NCBI RefSeq assembly: GCF_004854025.1
Contig: NZ_STGM01000002.1
Location: 310,001-374,000, forward strand
Origin: Microbacterium hydrothermale
GTDB lineage: Bacteria; Actinomycetota; Actinomycetes; Actinomycetales; Microbacteriaceae
Reading direction: 5' to 3'
Length of the DNA stretch: 64,000 nucleotides
Under the pieces are notes generated by a model. The model was not told the DNA's origin, did not search any database, and saw only the letters and a program-made list of their open reading frames with translations. The position numbers were made by a program, and so were the translations under genes. This document shows positions 41,290 through 49,761 of the stretch, piece by piece (the stretch's first letter is position 1; each line of letters opens with the position of its first letter).

Positions 41290-42303
41290 TCAGGCCGATC
41301 CGCGCTCGATGACCTCGGTCGGCAGGATCGTGGCGTGCGCCGCCGGGCGCCCGGCGAGGATGTCGAGGAGCACGGATGCCATGTGCCGACCCTGCGTGAG
41401 CGAGGGCTGGCGCACCGTGGTCAGGGCGGGGCTGAGGGCCGTGGACACCGCGGAGTCGTCGAAGCCCATCACCGCGATGTCGCGCCCCGGCTCGAGGCCC
41501 TTCTCGCGCAGCACCGTGTACGCGCCGCGCGCCATGAGGTCGCTCGCGACGAAGATCGCGTCGGGACGCTCCCCCGAGGCGAGGACGCGGGTCATCGCCA
41601 GCGCCCCGCCCATCTCGGTGAAGTCGCCGTTCTCGACGGCCACCGGCTCGAGACCCGCGTCGGCCATCGCGTCGCGGAAGCCCTGCAGGCGGTCGATGCC
41701 GGCGGGCATGTCGGTGGGGCCCGAGATCGTGGCGATGCGGCGGTGTCCGCGCGCCAGCAGGTAGGCGGTGGCGACCCGGCCCCCCTCGACGTTGTCGACG
41801 TCGACGTAGTAGTCGTCGGCGCGCACGCGCGCGGGGCGGCCGCCGTAGACCACGGGCACCACGTCCGCCACGCGGTCGAGGAACGTGTCGCTGGTGTGGT
41901 GCGAGGCCACGATCGCCCCGTCGACGCTGCCGCCGCGCAGATAGCCGAGGGCCTTGGCGCTGGCGTCGTCGCTGGCGATCAGCATGTTCATGATGTAGTC
42001 GCTCTCGCCGATGACCTCGCCGATGCCGGCGACGATCGAGGCGAAGAACGGGTCGCCGAAGAAGCGGTCGGTCTGCTCGGGGATGACCAGGGCGATCGCC
42101 CGGGTCTGACGGCTCGCGAGCGAGCGCGCCGCGCGATTGGGAACGTACTGCAGTTCGTCGATCGCGCGGCGCACCGCCTCGAGGGCCGAGGGCGAGACCG
42201 CCGTGGACCCGTTCACGACACGGGAGACCGTCGAGCGGGAGACCCCCGCTCGGGCCGCGACCTCTTCGATCGTGGCGGTACCGCGCACGGGTGCGATCTC
42301 CAT
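41290..42303 (-). CDS. cebR: LacI-family regulator, CebR-like
   Basis: 337 residues. Headpiece TIEEVAARAGVSRSTVSRVV, with the CebR-like recognition helix, and a sugar-binding sensor domain (ALVIPEQTDRFFGDPFFASI). AGGAGG lies 7 nt before the ATG at 42303. It is the last gene of the beta-glucoside operon, as in Streptomyces and Thermobifida ceb loci, and three TGGGAGCGCTCYCA-type boxes lie before the operon. It most likely represses the operon and is released by cellobiose or a related glucoside. Confidence 0.88.
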   Translation of the reverse strand: MEIAPVRGTATIEEVAARAGVSRSTVSRVVNGSTAVSPSALEAVRRAIDELQYVPNRAARSLASRQTRAIALVIPEQTDRFFGDPFFASIVAGIGEVIGESDYIMNMLIASDDASAKALGYLRGGSVDGAIVASHHTSDTFLDRVADVVPVVYGGRPARVRADDYYVDVDNVEGGRVATAYLLARGHRRIATISGPTDMPAGIDRLQGFRDAMADAGLEPVAVENGDFTEMGGALAMTRVLASGERPDAIFVASDLMARGAYTVLREKGLEPGRDIAVMGFDDSAVSTALSPALTTVRQPSLTQGRHMASVLLDILAGRPAAHATILPTEVIERGSA

Positions 42304-42337
42304 AACCCTGCCTCCTGGCGAAACCCGCGGACGCGCT

Positions 42338-43792
42338 CTAAACCGCGGGTGCGGTGGCCAGGGCGCGTTCGGCGATGATGCGAGCGTACTGCCGGCCCGA
42401 GTCCTTGAGGGTGCGCTCCTGCGTCTGGTAATCGACGTGCACGATCCCGAACCGCTTCGCGTACCCCCAGGCCCACTCGAAGTTGTCCATGAGCGACCAG
42501 TAGAAGTACCCGCGCACGTCGACGCCGAGCTCGGCGGCGTCGAGGACCGCACCGAGGTGCGCCTCGACGAACTCGACGCGCGCCGTGTCGTGCACCCGGG
42601 TCTCGCCCGCCTCGACGACGACCTCGTCGTCGTACGCCGCACCGTTCTCGGTGACGTACAACGCGACGCCGGCCTCCGACGAGTACTCCTCGCTCACCCG
42701 CTCGAGCAGGCGCGTCAGCCCCTCGGGCTGCACCTCCCAGCCCATGTTGGTGCGCGGCAGGCCCCGGTCGTGCCAGTACAGCTTCTCGTGCGCCGGGAAG
42801 GGCACGCCGATCGGTCGCGTGGTGGGGGCGTCGCCCGCGGGGGGATCCACCTCGGGCGGCGTCCCGCCGACGAACTCGCCGTGGTAGTAGTTCACGCCCA
42901 GCGAGTCGATCGGGGTCGAGATGATCTCGAGGTCGCCCGGGTGCACGGCATCCTGCCAGCGCGCGACCGCCTCGGCGTCGGTGTCGCGGAAGTCCTTGAT
43001 GATGTCGGCGGGGTAGGTCCCGCGGAAGATCGGGTCGAGGAACCACCGGTTGAACTGCCCGTCCACGCGGCGCGCGGCGTCGAGGTCCGCCGGAGCGGAG
43101 GGGTCGACGGCCTCGGCGACCGTGAGGTTCAGGGTGATGCCGAGGTTGAGCGCGGAGTCGCGCGCCCGCAGCTCCCGCACGGTCTGGCCGTGACCGAGCA
43201 GCAGGTGGTGCGCCGCGAGCATGCCCTCGGCCTGCGAGTAGTGGCCGGGGGCGTGGGCGCCCGCGGTGTAGCTCAGGAACGACGAGCACCACGGCTCGTT
43301 CAGCGTCGTCCACACGTCGACGCGGTCGCCGAGGGCGTCGTGCATGTCGAGCGCGTACTCGGTGAAACGGTCGCTGGTCTCGCGCACGGTCCACCCGCCG
43401 CGATCCTGCAGAGCCTGCGGGAGGTCCCAGTGGTACAGGGTCAGCCAGGGCAGGATGCCGGCATCCAGCAGCTCGTCGACGAGACGCTTGTAGAAATCGA
43501 CGCCCTTCGCGTTCAGCGCTCCGCCGTCGGGACGCACGCGCGACCACGAGGTCGAGAAGCGGTACGTCTGCAGGCCGAGCTGCTTCATCAGCTGCACGTC
43601 GCCCGCGTAGCGGTGGTAGTGGTCGCAGGCCACGTCGCCGTTGTCGGCGTTGATGACGGCGTCCGGCACGCGGCTGAACGCGTCCCAGATCGACGCGGTG
43701 CGGCCGTCTTCGAAGGCCGCTCCCTCGATCTGGTAGGCCGCGGTCGCCGCGCCGAAGAGGAAGCCGTCGGGGAACGAGCGGGTGGTGGACAT
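42338..43792 (-). CDS. GH1 beta-glucosidase
   Basis: 484 residues, retaining glycosidase of family GH1. The N-terminal signature FLFGAATAAYQIEG, the acid/base Glu in VDVWTTLNEPWCSSF and the nucleophile Glu in VALYVTENGAAYDD are all in place; the aglycone-site WSLMDNFEWAWGYAKRFGIV follows. No signal peptide, so it cleaves imported cellobiose or other beta-glucosides in the cytoplasm. Sits between the ABC permease genes and cebR. Confidence 0.94.
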   Translation of the reverse strand: MSTTRSFPDGFLFGAATAAYQIEGAAFEDGRTASIWDAFSRVPDAVINADNGDVACDHYHRYAGDVQLMKQLGLQTYRFSTSWSRVRPDGGALNAKGVDFYKRLVDELLDAGILPWLTLYHWDLPQALQDRGGWTVRETSDRFTEYALDMHDALGDRVDVWTTLNEPWCSSFLSYTAGAHAPGHYSQAEGMLAAHHLLLGHGQTVRELRARDSALNLGITLNLTVAEAVDPSAPADLDAARRVDGQFNRWFLDPIFRGTYPADIIKDFRDTDAEAVARWQDAVHPGDLEIISTPIDSLGVNYYHGEFVGGTPPEVDPPAGDAPTTRPIGVPFPAHEKLYWHDRGLPRTNMGWEVQPEGLTRLLERVSEEYSSEAGVALYVTENGAAYDDEVVVEAGETRVHDTARVEFVEAHLGAVLDAAELGVDVRGYFYWSLMDNFEWAWGYAKRFGIVHVDYQTQERTLKDSGRQYARIIAERALATAPAV

Positions 43793-43821
43793 GGATCGGG
43801 TTCCTTCCGTGGGCGCGAGGG

Positions 43822-44727
43822 TCATCCCTTGACCGCCCCTTGCATGATGCCACTGACCAACTGCTTGCCCGCGAAGACGAACAGCAGCAGCAGCGGGATC
43901 GTCGACAGCAGCACCCCGGCGAGCACGATGGAGTAGTCGACGAAGTAGTTCGACTGCAGCAGCGACAGCGCCACCGGCAGGGTCGGGTTCTGCCGGTCGA
44001 GCACGATGAACGGCCAGAAGAAGTTGTTCCACGCGCTGACGAAGGTGAACAGGCCGAGCATCGCCGCCGCGGGGCGCGCGGCCGGCGCGCCGACCGTGAG
44101 GAACGTGCGGAACGAACTCGCCCCGTCGACGCGGGCGGCCTCGATGAGCTCGTCGGGGACGGCCTGGCGCAGGTACTGCGTCATCCAGAACACCCCGAAG
44201 GCGCTCGTGAGGGCGGGGATGATGATCGCGCCGAGCTGGCCGGTCCAGCCGAGCTCGCTGAACAGGATGTACAGCGGCACCACGCCCAGCTGCATCGGCA
44301 CCGCCATGGTCCCGACGACGAAGACCAGGAGCCACGGGCCCCCGCGGAAGCGCAGCTTCGCGAACGCCCAGCCCGCGAGGGTGGAGAAGAAGACGACGGA
44401 TGCCGCGATCAGGCCGGAGCTGATGATCGAGTTGAGCAGCGCGGGCCAGAAGTTCACCGCCGGGTCGCCGATCACCGCGGCGGCGTTGGTGAAGAAGTTG
44501 CCGCCGGGGATCCAGGAGCGGTTCGCGTCGCGGATGGTCGAGGAGTCGCCCGAACCGATCAGCAACGACCAGTAGAAGGGGAACACGCTGGCCAGCAGCA
44601 CCGCGCCGAGGCTGGCGTACACGATCCAGCCGGGGCGCGATCCGCGCACGGGGCGGGGGCGGCGGCGCGCGGGCGAGGGGGCGTCGCGCTCCACGATCGG
44701 GACGGGGGCGGCGTTGACGGCGGTCAT
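43822..44727 (-). CDS. ABC sugar permease (MalG/CebG-like)
   Basis: 301 residues, six helices. The EAA loop that docks the ATPase reads DELIEAARVDGASSFRTFLTV. A basic N-terminal tail precedes TM1 (WIVYASLGAVLLASVFPFYWSLL). The start overlaps the stop of the other permease gene (ATGA). Partner of the MalF-like permease in importing a beta-glucoside. No ATPase gene is in the operon, so it probably uses a shared MsiK-type ATPase encoded elsewhere. Confidence 0.92.
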   Translation of the reverse strand: MTAVNAAPVPIVERDAPSPARRRPRPVRGSRPGWIVYASLGAVLLASVFPFYWSLLIGSGDSSTIRDANRSWIPGGNFFTNAAAVIGDPAVNFWPALLNSIISSGLIAASVVFFSTLAGWAFAKLRFRGGPWLLVFVVGTMAVPMQLGVVPLYILFSELGWTGQLGAIIIPALTSAFGVFWMTQYLRQAVPDELIEAARVDGASSFRTFLTVGAPAARPAAAMLGLFTFVSAWNNFFWPFIVLDRQNPTLPVALSLLQSNYFVDYSIVLAGVLLSTIPLLLLFVFAGKQLVSGIMQGAVKG

Positions 44728-45812
44728 CGACCCGTCTCCTCTCCGCGGACGCCCGCAGGCGCGGCATCCGCCATCATTCGTTCCTTCGCGGCCCGCGCCT
44801 GCGCGCGACGCTCGCGGCGGGTGCGGGGGTCGCGGGTGCCGTCGTCGCGCACGAGCGAGCGCGTGACGACCATGTTGATCGCGCCGATGGCGAGGATGAT
44901 CAGGAAGAGGATCCACGCGAGGGCGGCGGCGCGGCCGAAGTTCCACTCGCCCCAGCCGACGTTGTAGAGCCAGAGCGTCACCGTCAGCCACTGGTTGTCG
45001 GCGCCGCCGGTGCCGTACTGGTCGTACATGCGCGGCTCGTCGAAGATCTGCAAGCCCCCGATCGTCGCGGTGATGATGACGAAGATGAGCGTCGGCTTCA
45101 GGCTCGGCAGCGTGATCGAGAAGAACTGGCGGATCTTGCCCGCGCCGTCCACCGTCGCGGCCTCGTAGTACTCGCGCGGGATCGCCTGCATCGCGGCGAG
45201 CAGGATGAGGGTGTTGTAGCCGGTCCAGCGGAAGTTGACCATCGTCGCGATGGCGATGTGGCTCGCGAAGGCGTCGGAGTGCCACGGAACGGCGGGCAGG
45301 CCCAGGTTCTGCAGCGTGGTGTTCACGACGCCGTACTGGTCGCCGAACATGTTGCTGAAGATGAGGGCCACGGCCACGGGGGCCATGACGTAGGGGATGA
45401 GCACGCTCATGCGCCAGAACGTCTTCGCGCGGATGTTCTGGTCGAGCATCGCGGCGATGAAGATCGCGACGATCAGCTGCGGGACGCTGGAGAGCAGGAA
45501 GATGCTGAAGGTGTTGCGCAGGGCGATCCAGAATTTGGGCTGCGAGAGCACCCACGCGTACTGGTCGAAGCCGATGAACTCGCCGGAGTTGCGGACGAGA
45601 TCCCAGTCCATGAACGAGATGACGGCCGTGTACGCGATGGGGAACAGCCCCGTGATCGCGAACAGGATGAAGAACGGCGAGATGTAGAGGTAGGGCGAGA
45701 GCTTGAGGTCCCACGCGCTGCGGCGGCTCCGGCCGAAGCCGAGTCGGCGCGGTTCGCGGGCGCGCGCCTCCGGCGCCGCGCCCCGCGTGGGTCGCTCGAG
45801 TGTGCTTGTCAC
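44724..45812 (-). CDS. ABC sugar permease (MalF/CebF-like)
   Basis: 362 residues, six helices, with EAA loop REYYEAATVDGAGKIRQFFSI. I chose the GTG at 45812, which has AAGGAG 7 nt upstream; an ATG at 45890 in the same frame lies inside the long hairpin and would add an unlikely arginine-rich leader. Long polar ends at both termini. The C-terminal tail is rich in Arg and Ala. Confidence 0.9.
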   Translation of the reverse strand: MTSTLERPTRGAAPEARAREPRRLGFGRSRRSAWDLKLSPYLYISPFFILFAITGLFPIAYTAVISFMDWDLVRNSGEFIGFDQYAWVLSQPKFWIALRNTFSIFLLSSVPQLIVAIFIAAMLDQNIRAKTFWRMSVLIPYVMAPVAVALIFSNMFGDQYGVVNTTLQNLGLPAVPWHSDAFASHIAIATMVNFRWTGYNTLILLAAMQAIPREYYEAATVDGAGKIRQFFSITLPSLKPTLIFVIITATIGGLQIFDEPRMYDQYGTGGADNQWLTVTLWLYNVGWGEWNFGRAAALAWILFLIILAIGAINMVVTRSLVRDDGTRDPRTRRERRAQARAAKERMMADAAPAGVRGEETGR

Positions 45813-45832
45813 GGGTCGTCTCCTTTTCCGAA

Positions 45833-45898
45833 CGCGTGAGGTGCCAGAAACTGTCGCTTCGCGACGCCGCGAAGCGACGTTTCTTGGCACCTCACGCG
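45833..45898. repeat. 31-bp-arm hairpin between binding protein and permease genes
   Basis: Arms 45833-45863 and 45868-45898 pair along their length apart from a short mismatch in the middle; the outer words are CGCGTGAGGTGCCA and TGGCACCTCACGCG and the inner words GTCGCTTCGCG and CGCGAAGCGAC. It sits just after the binding-protein stop, the position where malE-malF-type operons carry mRNA-stabilising palindromes. Confidence 0.7.
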
Positions 45899-45911
45899 GG
45901 GAGGGCGGGGG

Positions 45912-47189
45912 TCAGGACAGGGCGTCGACCTCGGTCGCCCACTGCTTCCATGAGTCGGCGGCGCTCTGCGTGCCGTCCTCGACACGGGTCAGGGCCTTCT
46001 GCATCGCGTCGTTGATCTGGAAGTAGAACTGCCCCTTGAAGGGCGAGACCTTCACGGCCTGCGCGCGCTCCGAGAGCATCTCGCCGACGGGGGCGTCGTT
46101 GAAGTACGCGTTGACGCTGCCGGTGAGAGCGTCGGCCTTGAGCGCGTCGGTCTGGCTCGGGAAGGTTCCCGCGTTCTCGAACGCCTTGACCTGGGTCTCG
46201 GGGTCGGTCAGCCAGTCGGCCAGCTCCTGGGCGGCCTCGACGTTCTTGCCGTTGCCGGGGACGGTCAGGTACGACCCGCCCCAGTTGCCCGCGCCGCCGG
46301 GGAAGACGTTGGCGATGTCCCAGCCCGTGACCTCGGGGGCGTTGCCCTCGATGACGCCGAGCATCCAGCCGGGGCAGAGCATCGTGGCGAAGGCGCCGTT
46401 CGACAGACCGGCGAACCAGTCGTCGGACCACTGGCCCAGGTGCGCGGACTGGGTGGCGCTGGCGGCGAGCACCTGGTCGTAGATCTTCTTGACGTCGGGG
46501 TTGCTCGTGGCGGTGATCGAGCCGTCGTCGGGGTTCTCGTACGCGGCCTCGACCTGGTTGATCGCGCCCTGGTAGGTGCCGCCGGCGGAGTCGAAGAAGG
46601 CCTTGCCGGTCGCGGCGACGTACTTGTCACCCGCGGCGAAGTACGTCGACCAGTCGCCCTCGAGCATCTTGGCGACCTCGGCGCGATCGGTGGGGAGTCC
46701 CGCCGCGGCGAAGAGGTCGGAGCGGTAGCAGACGCCCTCGGGGCCGATGTCGGTGCCGTAGCCGACGAGCTTGCCGTCGGAGCTGGTCGCGGCCTCGACC
46801 TTGTAGTCGAGCCAGCGGCTCTTCAGGTCGTCGGGCACGGGGGCCAGCAGGTCGGCGTACTCCATGACCTCGGGCAGCCAGTCGACCTCGATCGCCTCGA
46901 TGTCGGCGAGGCCGGTCTTGCCGAGCTTCTGGAAGTAGTTCTCGCGGGCTTCGTTGCTGGTCGCGGCCTTGTTGTGCACGATCTTCACGTTCGGGTGCGC
47001 GTCCATGTACTCCTGCAGGAGTGCGTCGGTGTAGCCGAAGTCGTTGAAGGTGGCGATGGTCAGGGTGACCTCGCCGTCGGAACCGCCCGAGGCGGAGCCC
47101 CCGGCGCCGGAGCATCCGGCGAGGACGAGGGCGGAGGTGGACGCGACCGCGGCGACGAGCGCGGTCCGGCGCAGGGCATGGGTGTTCAC
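45912..47189 (-). CDS. ABC sugar-binding lipoprotein (CebE-like)
   Basis: 425 residues, extracellular solute-binding protein family 1. Signal peptide with lipobox SALVLAGC, cysteine at about 26, followed by a Gly/Ser-rich linker. The mature protein has the two-lobe pattern with FNDFGYTDALLQEYMDAHPN near the start and NPDDGSITATSNPDVKKIYD in the middle. First gene of the operon; three CebR-type boxes lie 47-115 bp upstream of its start. Likely binds cellobiose or a related beta-glucoside. Confidence 0.92.
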   Translation of the reverse strand: MNTHALRRTALVAAVASTSALVLAGCSGAGGSASGGSDGEVTLTIATFNDFGYTDALLQEYMDAHPNVKIVHNKAATSNEARENYFQKLGKTGLADIEAIEVDWLPEVMEYADLLAPVPDDLKSRWLDYKVEAATSSDGKLVGYGTDIGPEGVCYRSDLFAAAGLPTDRAEVAKMLEGDWSTYFAAGDKYVAATGKAFFDSAGGTYQGAINQVEAAYENPDDGSITATSNPDVKKIYDQVLAASATQSAHLGQWSDDWFAGLSNGAFATMLCPGWMLGVIEGNAPEVTGWDIANVFPGGAGNWGGSYLTVPGNGKNVEAAQELADWLTDPETQVKAFENAGTFPSQTDALKADALTGSVNAYFNDAPVGEMLSERAQAVKVSPFKGQFYFQINDAMQKALTRVEDGTQSAADSWKQWATEVDALS

Positions 47190-47235
47190 AGATCACTCCT
47201 TTGTGGTGGGTGCGGAACGGCGTGAGCCTCCGGTG

Positions 47236-47304
47236 TGGGAGCGCTCTCACCGATCGAGGTCGACAGTATGGGATCGCTCCCACGACGTCAAGAGAGCGCT
47301 CCCA
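47236..47304 (-). promoter_or_regulatory. Three CebR-type operators
   Basis: TGGGAGCGCTCTCA (47236-47249), TGGGATCGCTCCCA (47269-47282) and AGAGAGCGCTCCCA (47291-47304) each differ by one to three bases from the CebR consensus TGGGAGCGCTCCCA. They lie 47-115 bp before the binding-protein start, 33 and 22 bp apart. A LacI/CebR regulator is encoded at the end of the same operon. Confidence 0.85.
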
Positions 47305-47459
47305 CACCGTTACCCGCTCGAGACCCGACAGCCTCCCGCCGCCGAGGCGCACCCTCGGCCGCCGCGCCCGTCACGCTGGCGGCCGCGCCCGCGCACCACG
47401 GCGCGTCGGGCGCTCGCGTAAGATGACTCGCACAACGCCACCCGACTTCTGGAGCTGCA

Positions 47460-47711
47460 GTGCCCACCATCGTCGTCGACGTCATGCCCAAGGCCGAGCT
47501 TCTCGACCCGCAGGGGAAGGCCGTCGCCGGCGCCCTGTCGCGGCTCGGCGAGAACCGCTTCTCCGACGTCCGCATCGGCAAGCGCTTCGAGCTCACCGTC
47601 GAAGGCGAGGTCGACGAGGCCACTCTCGCCCGGGCCCGTGAGCTCGCCGACGAGATGCTCTCGAACGCCGTCATCGAAGACGTCGTCAACATCGAGGTCA
47701 TCGACCGGTGA
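47460..47711 (+). CDS. purS: Phosphoribosylformylglycinamidine synthase subunit PurS
   Basis: 83 residues. The small helper subunit of the FGAM synthase complex, recognised by [20 protein letters not shown], the family's central stretch, and by [19 protein letters not shown] at the end. GGAGCTGCA precedes the GTG start. A TAAGAT -10 box is at 47418-47423, giving a short leader. The stop overlaps the purQ start by 4 bp (GTGA). Confidence 0.96.
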   Translation: MPTIVVDVMPKAELLDPQGKAVAGALSRLGENRFSDVRIGKRFELTVEGEVDEATLARARELADEMLSNAVIEDVVNIEVIDR

Positions 47712-48415
47712 CCGCGCGCATCGGGGTCATCACCTTCCCCGGCTCCCTCGACGACCGCGACGCGCAGCGCGCGATCCGCCTCGCCGGCGGAGAGCCCGTG
47801 GCCCTCTGGCACGGCGAGCACGACCTGCAGGGCGTCGACGCCCTCGTGCTCCCCGGCGGATTCAGCTACGGCGACTACCTCCGCGCCGGCGCGATCGCCG
47901 CCTTCGCGCCGATCATGGCCGAGGTCAAGGACGCCGCCGCCAAGGGCATGCCCGTGCTCGGCATCTGCAACGGCTTCCAGATGCTCGTCGAGGCGCACCT
48001 GCTGCCCGGCGGCCTGATCCGCAACGCCCACCAGCAGTTCATCCGCCGCGACCAGCGCCTGCGCGTCGAGAACGCCTCGACCGCCTGGACGAGCGACTTC
48101 ACCGAGGGCGACGAGATCGTCATCCCGCTGAAGAACGCCGACGGCGGCTACATCGCCGACGCCGAGACCCTGGCCCGCGTGAACGGCGAGGGCCTCGTGG
48201 CCTTCCGCTACCTGGGCGTGAACCCGAACGGCTCGCTCGACGACATCGCCGGCCTCACCAACGAGCGCGGCAACGTCGTGGGCCTCATGCCCCACCCCGA
48301 GCACGCGGTCGAGCCGGGCTTCGGTCCGGGCACGGCGGCGGCCATGCGCTCGGGCGTCGACGGACTCGGCTTCTTCACGTCGGCGATCGCCGCCGCGGTG
48401 AACGCCGCCGCCTGA
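47708..48415 (+). CDS. purQ: Phosphoribosylformylglycinamidine synthase subunit PurQ
   Basis: 235 residues, class I glutamine amidotransferase supplying ammonia to PurL. The nucleophile Cys is in [11 protein letters not shown] and the catalytic His/Glu in [28 protein letters not shown] is the family's oxyanion loop region. Coupled to purS. purL, which completes the complex, is not downstream; a GntR gene follows instead. Confidence 0.97.
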   Translation: MTARIGVITFPGSLDDRDAQRAIRLAGGEPVALWHGEHDLQGVDALVLPGGFSYGDYLRAGAIAAFAPIMAEVKDAAAKGMPVLGICNGFQMLVEAHLLPGGLIRNAHQQFIRRDQRLRVENASTAWTSDFTEGDEIVIPLKNADGGYIADAETLARVNGEGLVAFRYLGVNPNGSLDDIAGLTNERGNVVGLMPHPEHAVEPGFGPGTAAAMRSGVDGLGFFTSAIAAAVNAAA

Positions 48416-48428
48416 CCCGGCGCCCTCC

Positions 48429-49142
48429 GTGACCGAGAAGCGCGCTCCCGACCAGGACGCGCTCATCGATCGCATCCTGCACCTCTGGCGAGCGGATGCC
48501 GACACCCTGCCGTCCGAGCCTCGCCTGGCCGAGCTCACCGGCGCGAGCCGCAATTCAGTGCGCGAGGCGCTGATCCGCCTCGAAGAGCGCGGGTACGTGC
48601 ACCGCACGCAGGGAGCGCGCACGTCTCCGAACCGCCGCCTCCCGGGCGTGGGCCGCCGCATCGACCAGCAGTTCGACCACTCGCTGTCGATCCGCGCGGC
48701 GGGCTACGACGCGACCCTCGACCTGGTCCGCTCGGAGCGAACGAGCCTGGTTCCCGGCATCCATCGCTTCGACGACCTGCCCGACGGCACGAGCGTGCTG
48801 CGCACGGTGAAGATGTGGCGGGTCGACGGCGCTCCCTACGCCCTCGCCGAAGACCTCGTCCCCCTCGTGCACGAGGTCGAGCTCGACCCGCACCGCCCTG
48901 TCTTCGACCTCGCCGAGGCCGCCAACGGCGTGCGGGTCGCCTGGGAGACGATGTGGATCGAGGCGACCGGGTTGGATGCCGAGCGGGCGGCCCTGCTGTC
49001 GGCCGAGGCCGCGACGCCGGTCATCGAGATGACCTACTGCGGGTACGGCGCCGACGACGCGATCGGCTACTGGTCGCGCGAGGTGCAGCTGCCCGCTCCC
49101 CCGGGCCTGCGCAACGCGCTGATCCGCCGCGTGCGGTCCTGA
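48429..49142 (+). CDS. GntR-family regulator (HutC/UTRA type)
   Basis: 237 residues. The winged helix reads PSEPRLAELTGASRNSVREALIRLEERGYVHRTQGA, followed by a UTRA-like sensor domain (FDDLPDGTSVLRTVKMWRVDGAPYALAEDLVP). UTRA domains bind small metabolites. The GTG at 48429 is 13 bp after purQ, but function is likely tied to the genes downstream: two CTTGTYGGACAAG-type boxes lie between it and the ureidoglycolate lyase gene. Confidence 0.87.
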   Translation: MTEKRAPDQDALIDRILHLWRADADTLPSEPRLAELTGASRNSVREALIRLEERGYVHRTQGARTSPNRRLPGVGRRIDQQFDHSLSIRAAGYDATLDLVRSERTSLVPGIHRFDDLPDGTSVLRTVKMWRVDGAPYALAEDLVPLVHEVELDPHRPVFDLAEAANGVRVAWETMWIEATGLDAERAALLSAEAATPVIEMTYCGYGADDAIGYWSREVQLPAPPGLRNALIRRVRS

Positions 49143-49193
49143 ACGGCGGGCGACCGGTCGGAGTGGATTTCGGCGGCGTAACGGCGTCGTGAA

Positions 49194-49230
49194 CATGTCC
49201 GACAAGTGGGCTCAACGCTTGTTGGACAAG
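49194..49230 (+). promoter_or_regulatory. Two CTTGTnGGACAAG-type operators
   Basis: CATGTCCGACAAG (49194-49206) and CTTGTTGGACAAG (49218-49230; perfect 5-bp arms around TGG) lie 24 bp apart, 37-73 bp before the allA start. Spacing and form suit a GntR dimer pair. The adjacent GntR protein is the natural candidate. Confidence 0.65.
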
Positions 49231-49266
49231 CGTATCGTCGGCGTCACCCGACGAAAGCGAGCCGCC

Positions 49267-49761
49267 ATGACCGACACCCTGACCGTCCACACCCTGCGAT
49301 CCGAGGTCGTCTCGGCCGACGCCTTCGACCCGTTCGGCGTCGTCCTGACGCCCATGGAGGACGGCACCCCGTTCACCGCCGAAGAGGCCGTGCTCGACGT
49401 CTCCGGCGGCATCCCGCGCTTCTACCTCATGCACCTCGACGACAAGCCGGCCGCGTTCGTGCGGGTCACCCGCCACCTCGAGACGACCCAGACGCTCATG
49501 GCCGTCGGCGACGTGGAGTGGACCATCGCCGTCGCCGCCCCCGGCATCGACGAGCCCGGTCTCGACGATCTGCGCGCCTTCCGCATCCCCCCGCGCACCG
49601 CCATCACGATGCGCAAGGGCACCTGGCACGCCGGCCCCTTCTTCGCCGACCCGAGCATGGACTTCGTCAACCTCGAACTCGACGACACCAACGTCTCGGA
49701 CCACCACAACCACCGCCTCGACGACGCCTTCGGCGTGCGCGTCGAGATCGTCGCGGAGTGA
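49267..49761 (+). CDS. allA: Ureidoglycolate lyase family protein
   Basis: 164 residues, cupin-fold enzyme that splits ureidoglycolate to glyoxylate and urea in allantoin breakdown. FDPFGVVLTPMEDG near the N-terminus and WTIAVAAPG...IDEPGLDDLRAFRIPPRTAITMRKGTWHAGPFF are typical, the latter with the conserved WH at the active site. The ATG at 49267 lies after the operators; an earlier in-frame ATG would sit on them. GTGA overlap with the flavoprotein gene. Other ureide-pathway genes are not in the window, so the true substrate may differ. Confidence 0.82.
   Translation: MTDTLTVHTLRSEVVSADAFDPFGVVLTPMEDGTPFTAEEAVLDVSGGIPRFYLMHLDDKPAAFVRVTRHLETTQTLMAVGDVEWTIAVAAPGIDEPGLDDLRAFRIPPRTAITMRKGTWHAGPFFADPSMDFVNLELDDTNVSDHHNHRLDDAFGVRVEIVAE

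Noticed and set aside
45813..45890. Longer start (ATG at 45890) for the MalF-like permease
   Set aside because: The extra 26 codons lie inside the long hairpin and encode an arginine-rich leader; the GTG at 45812 has a good ribosome site.
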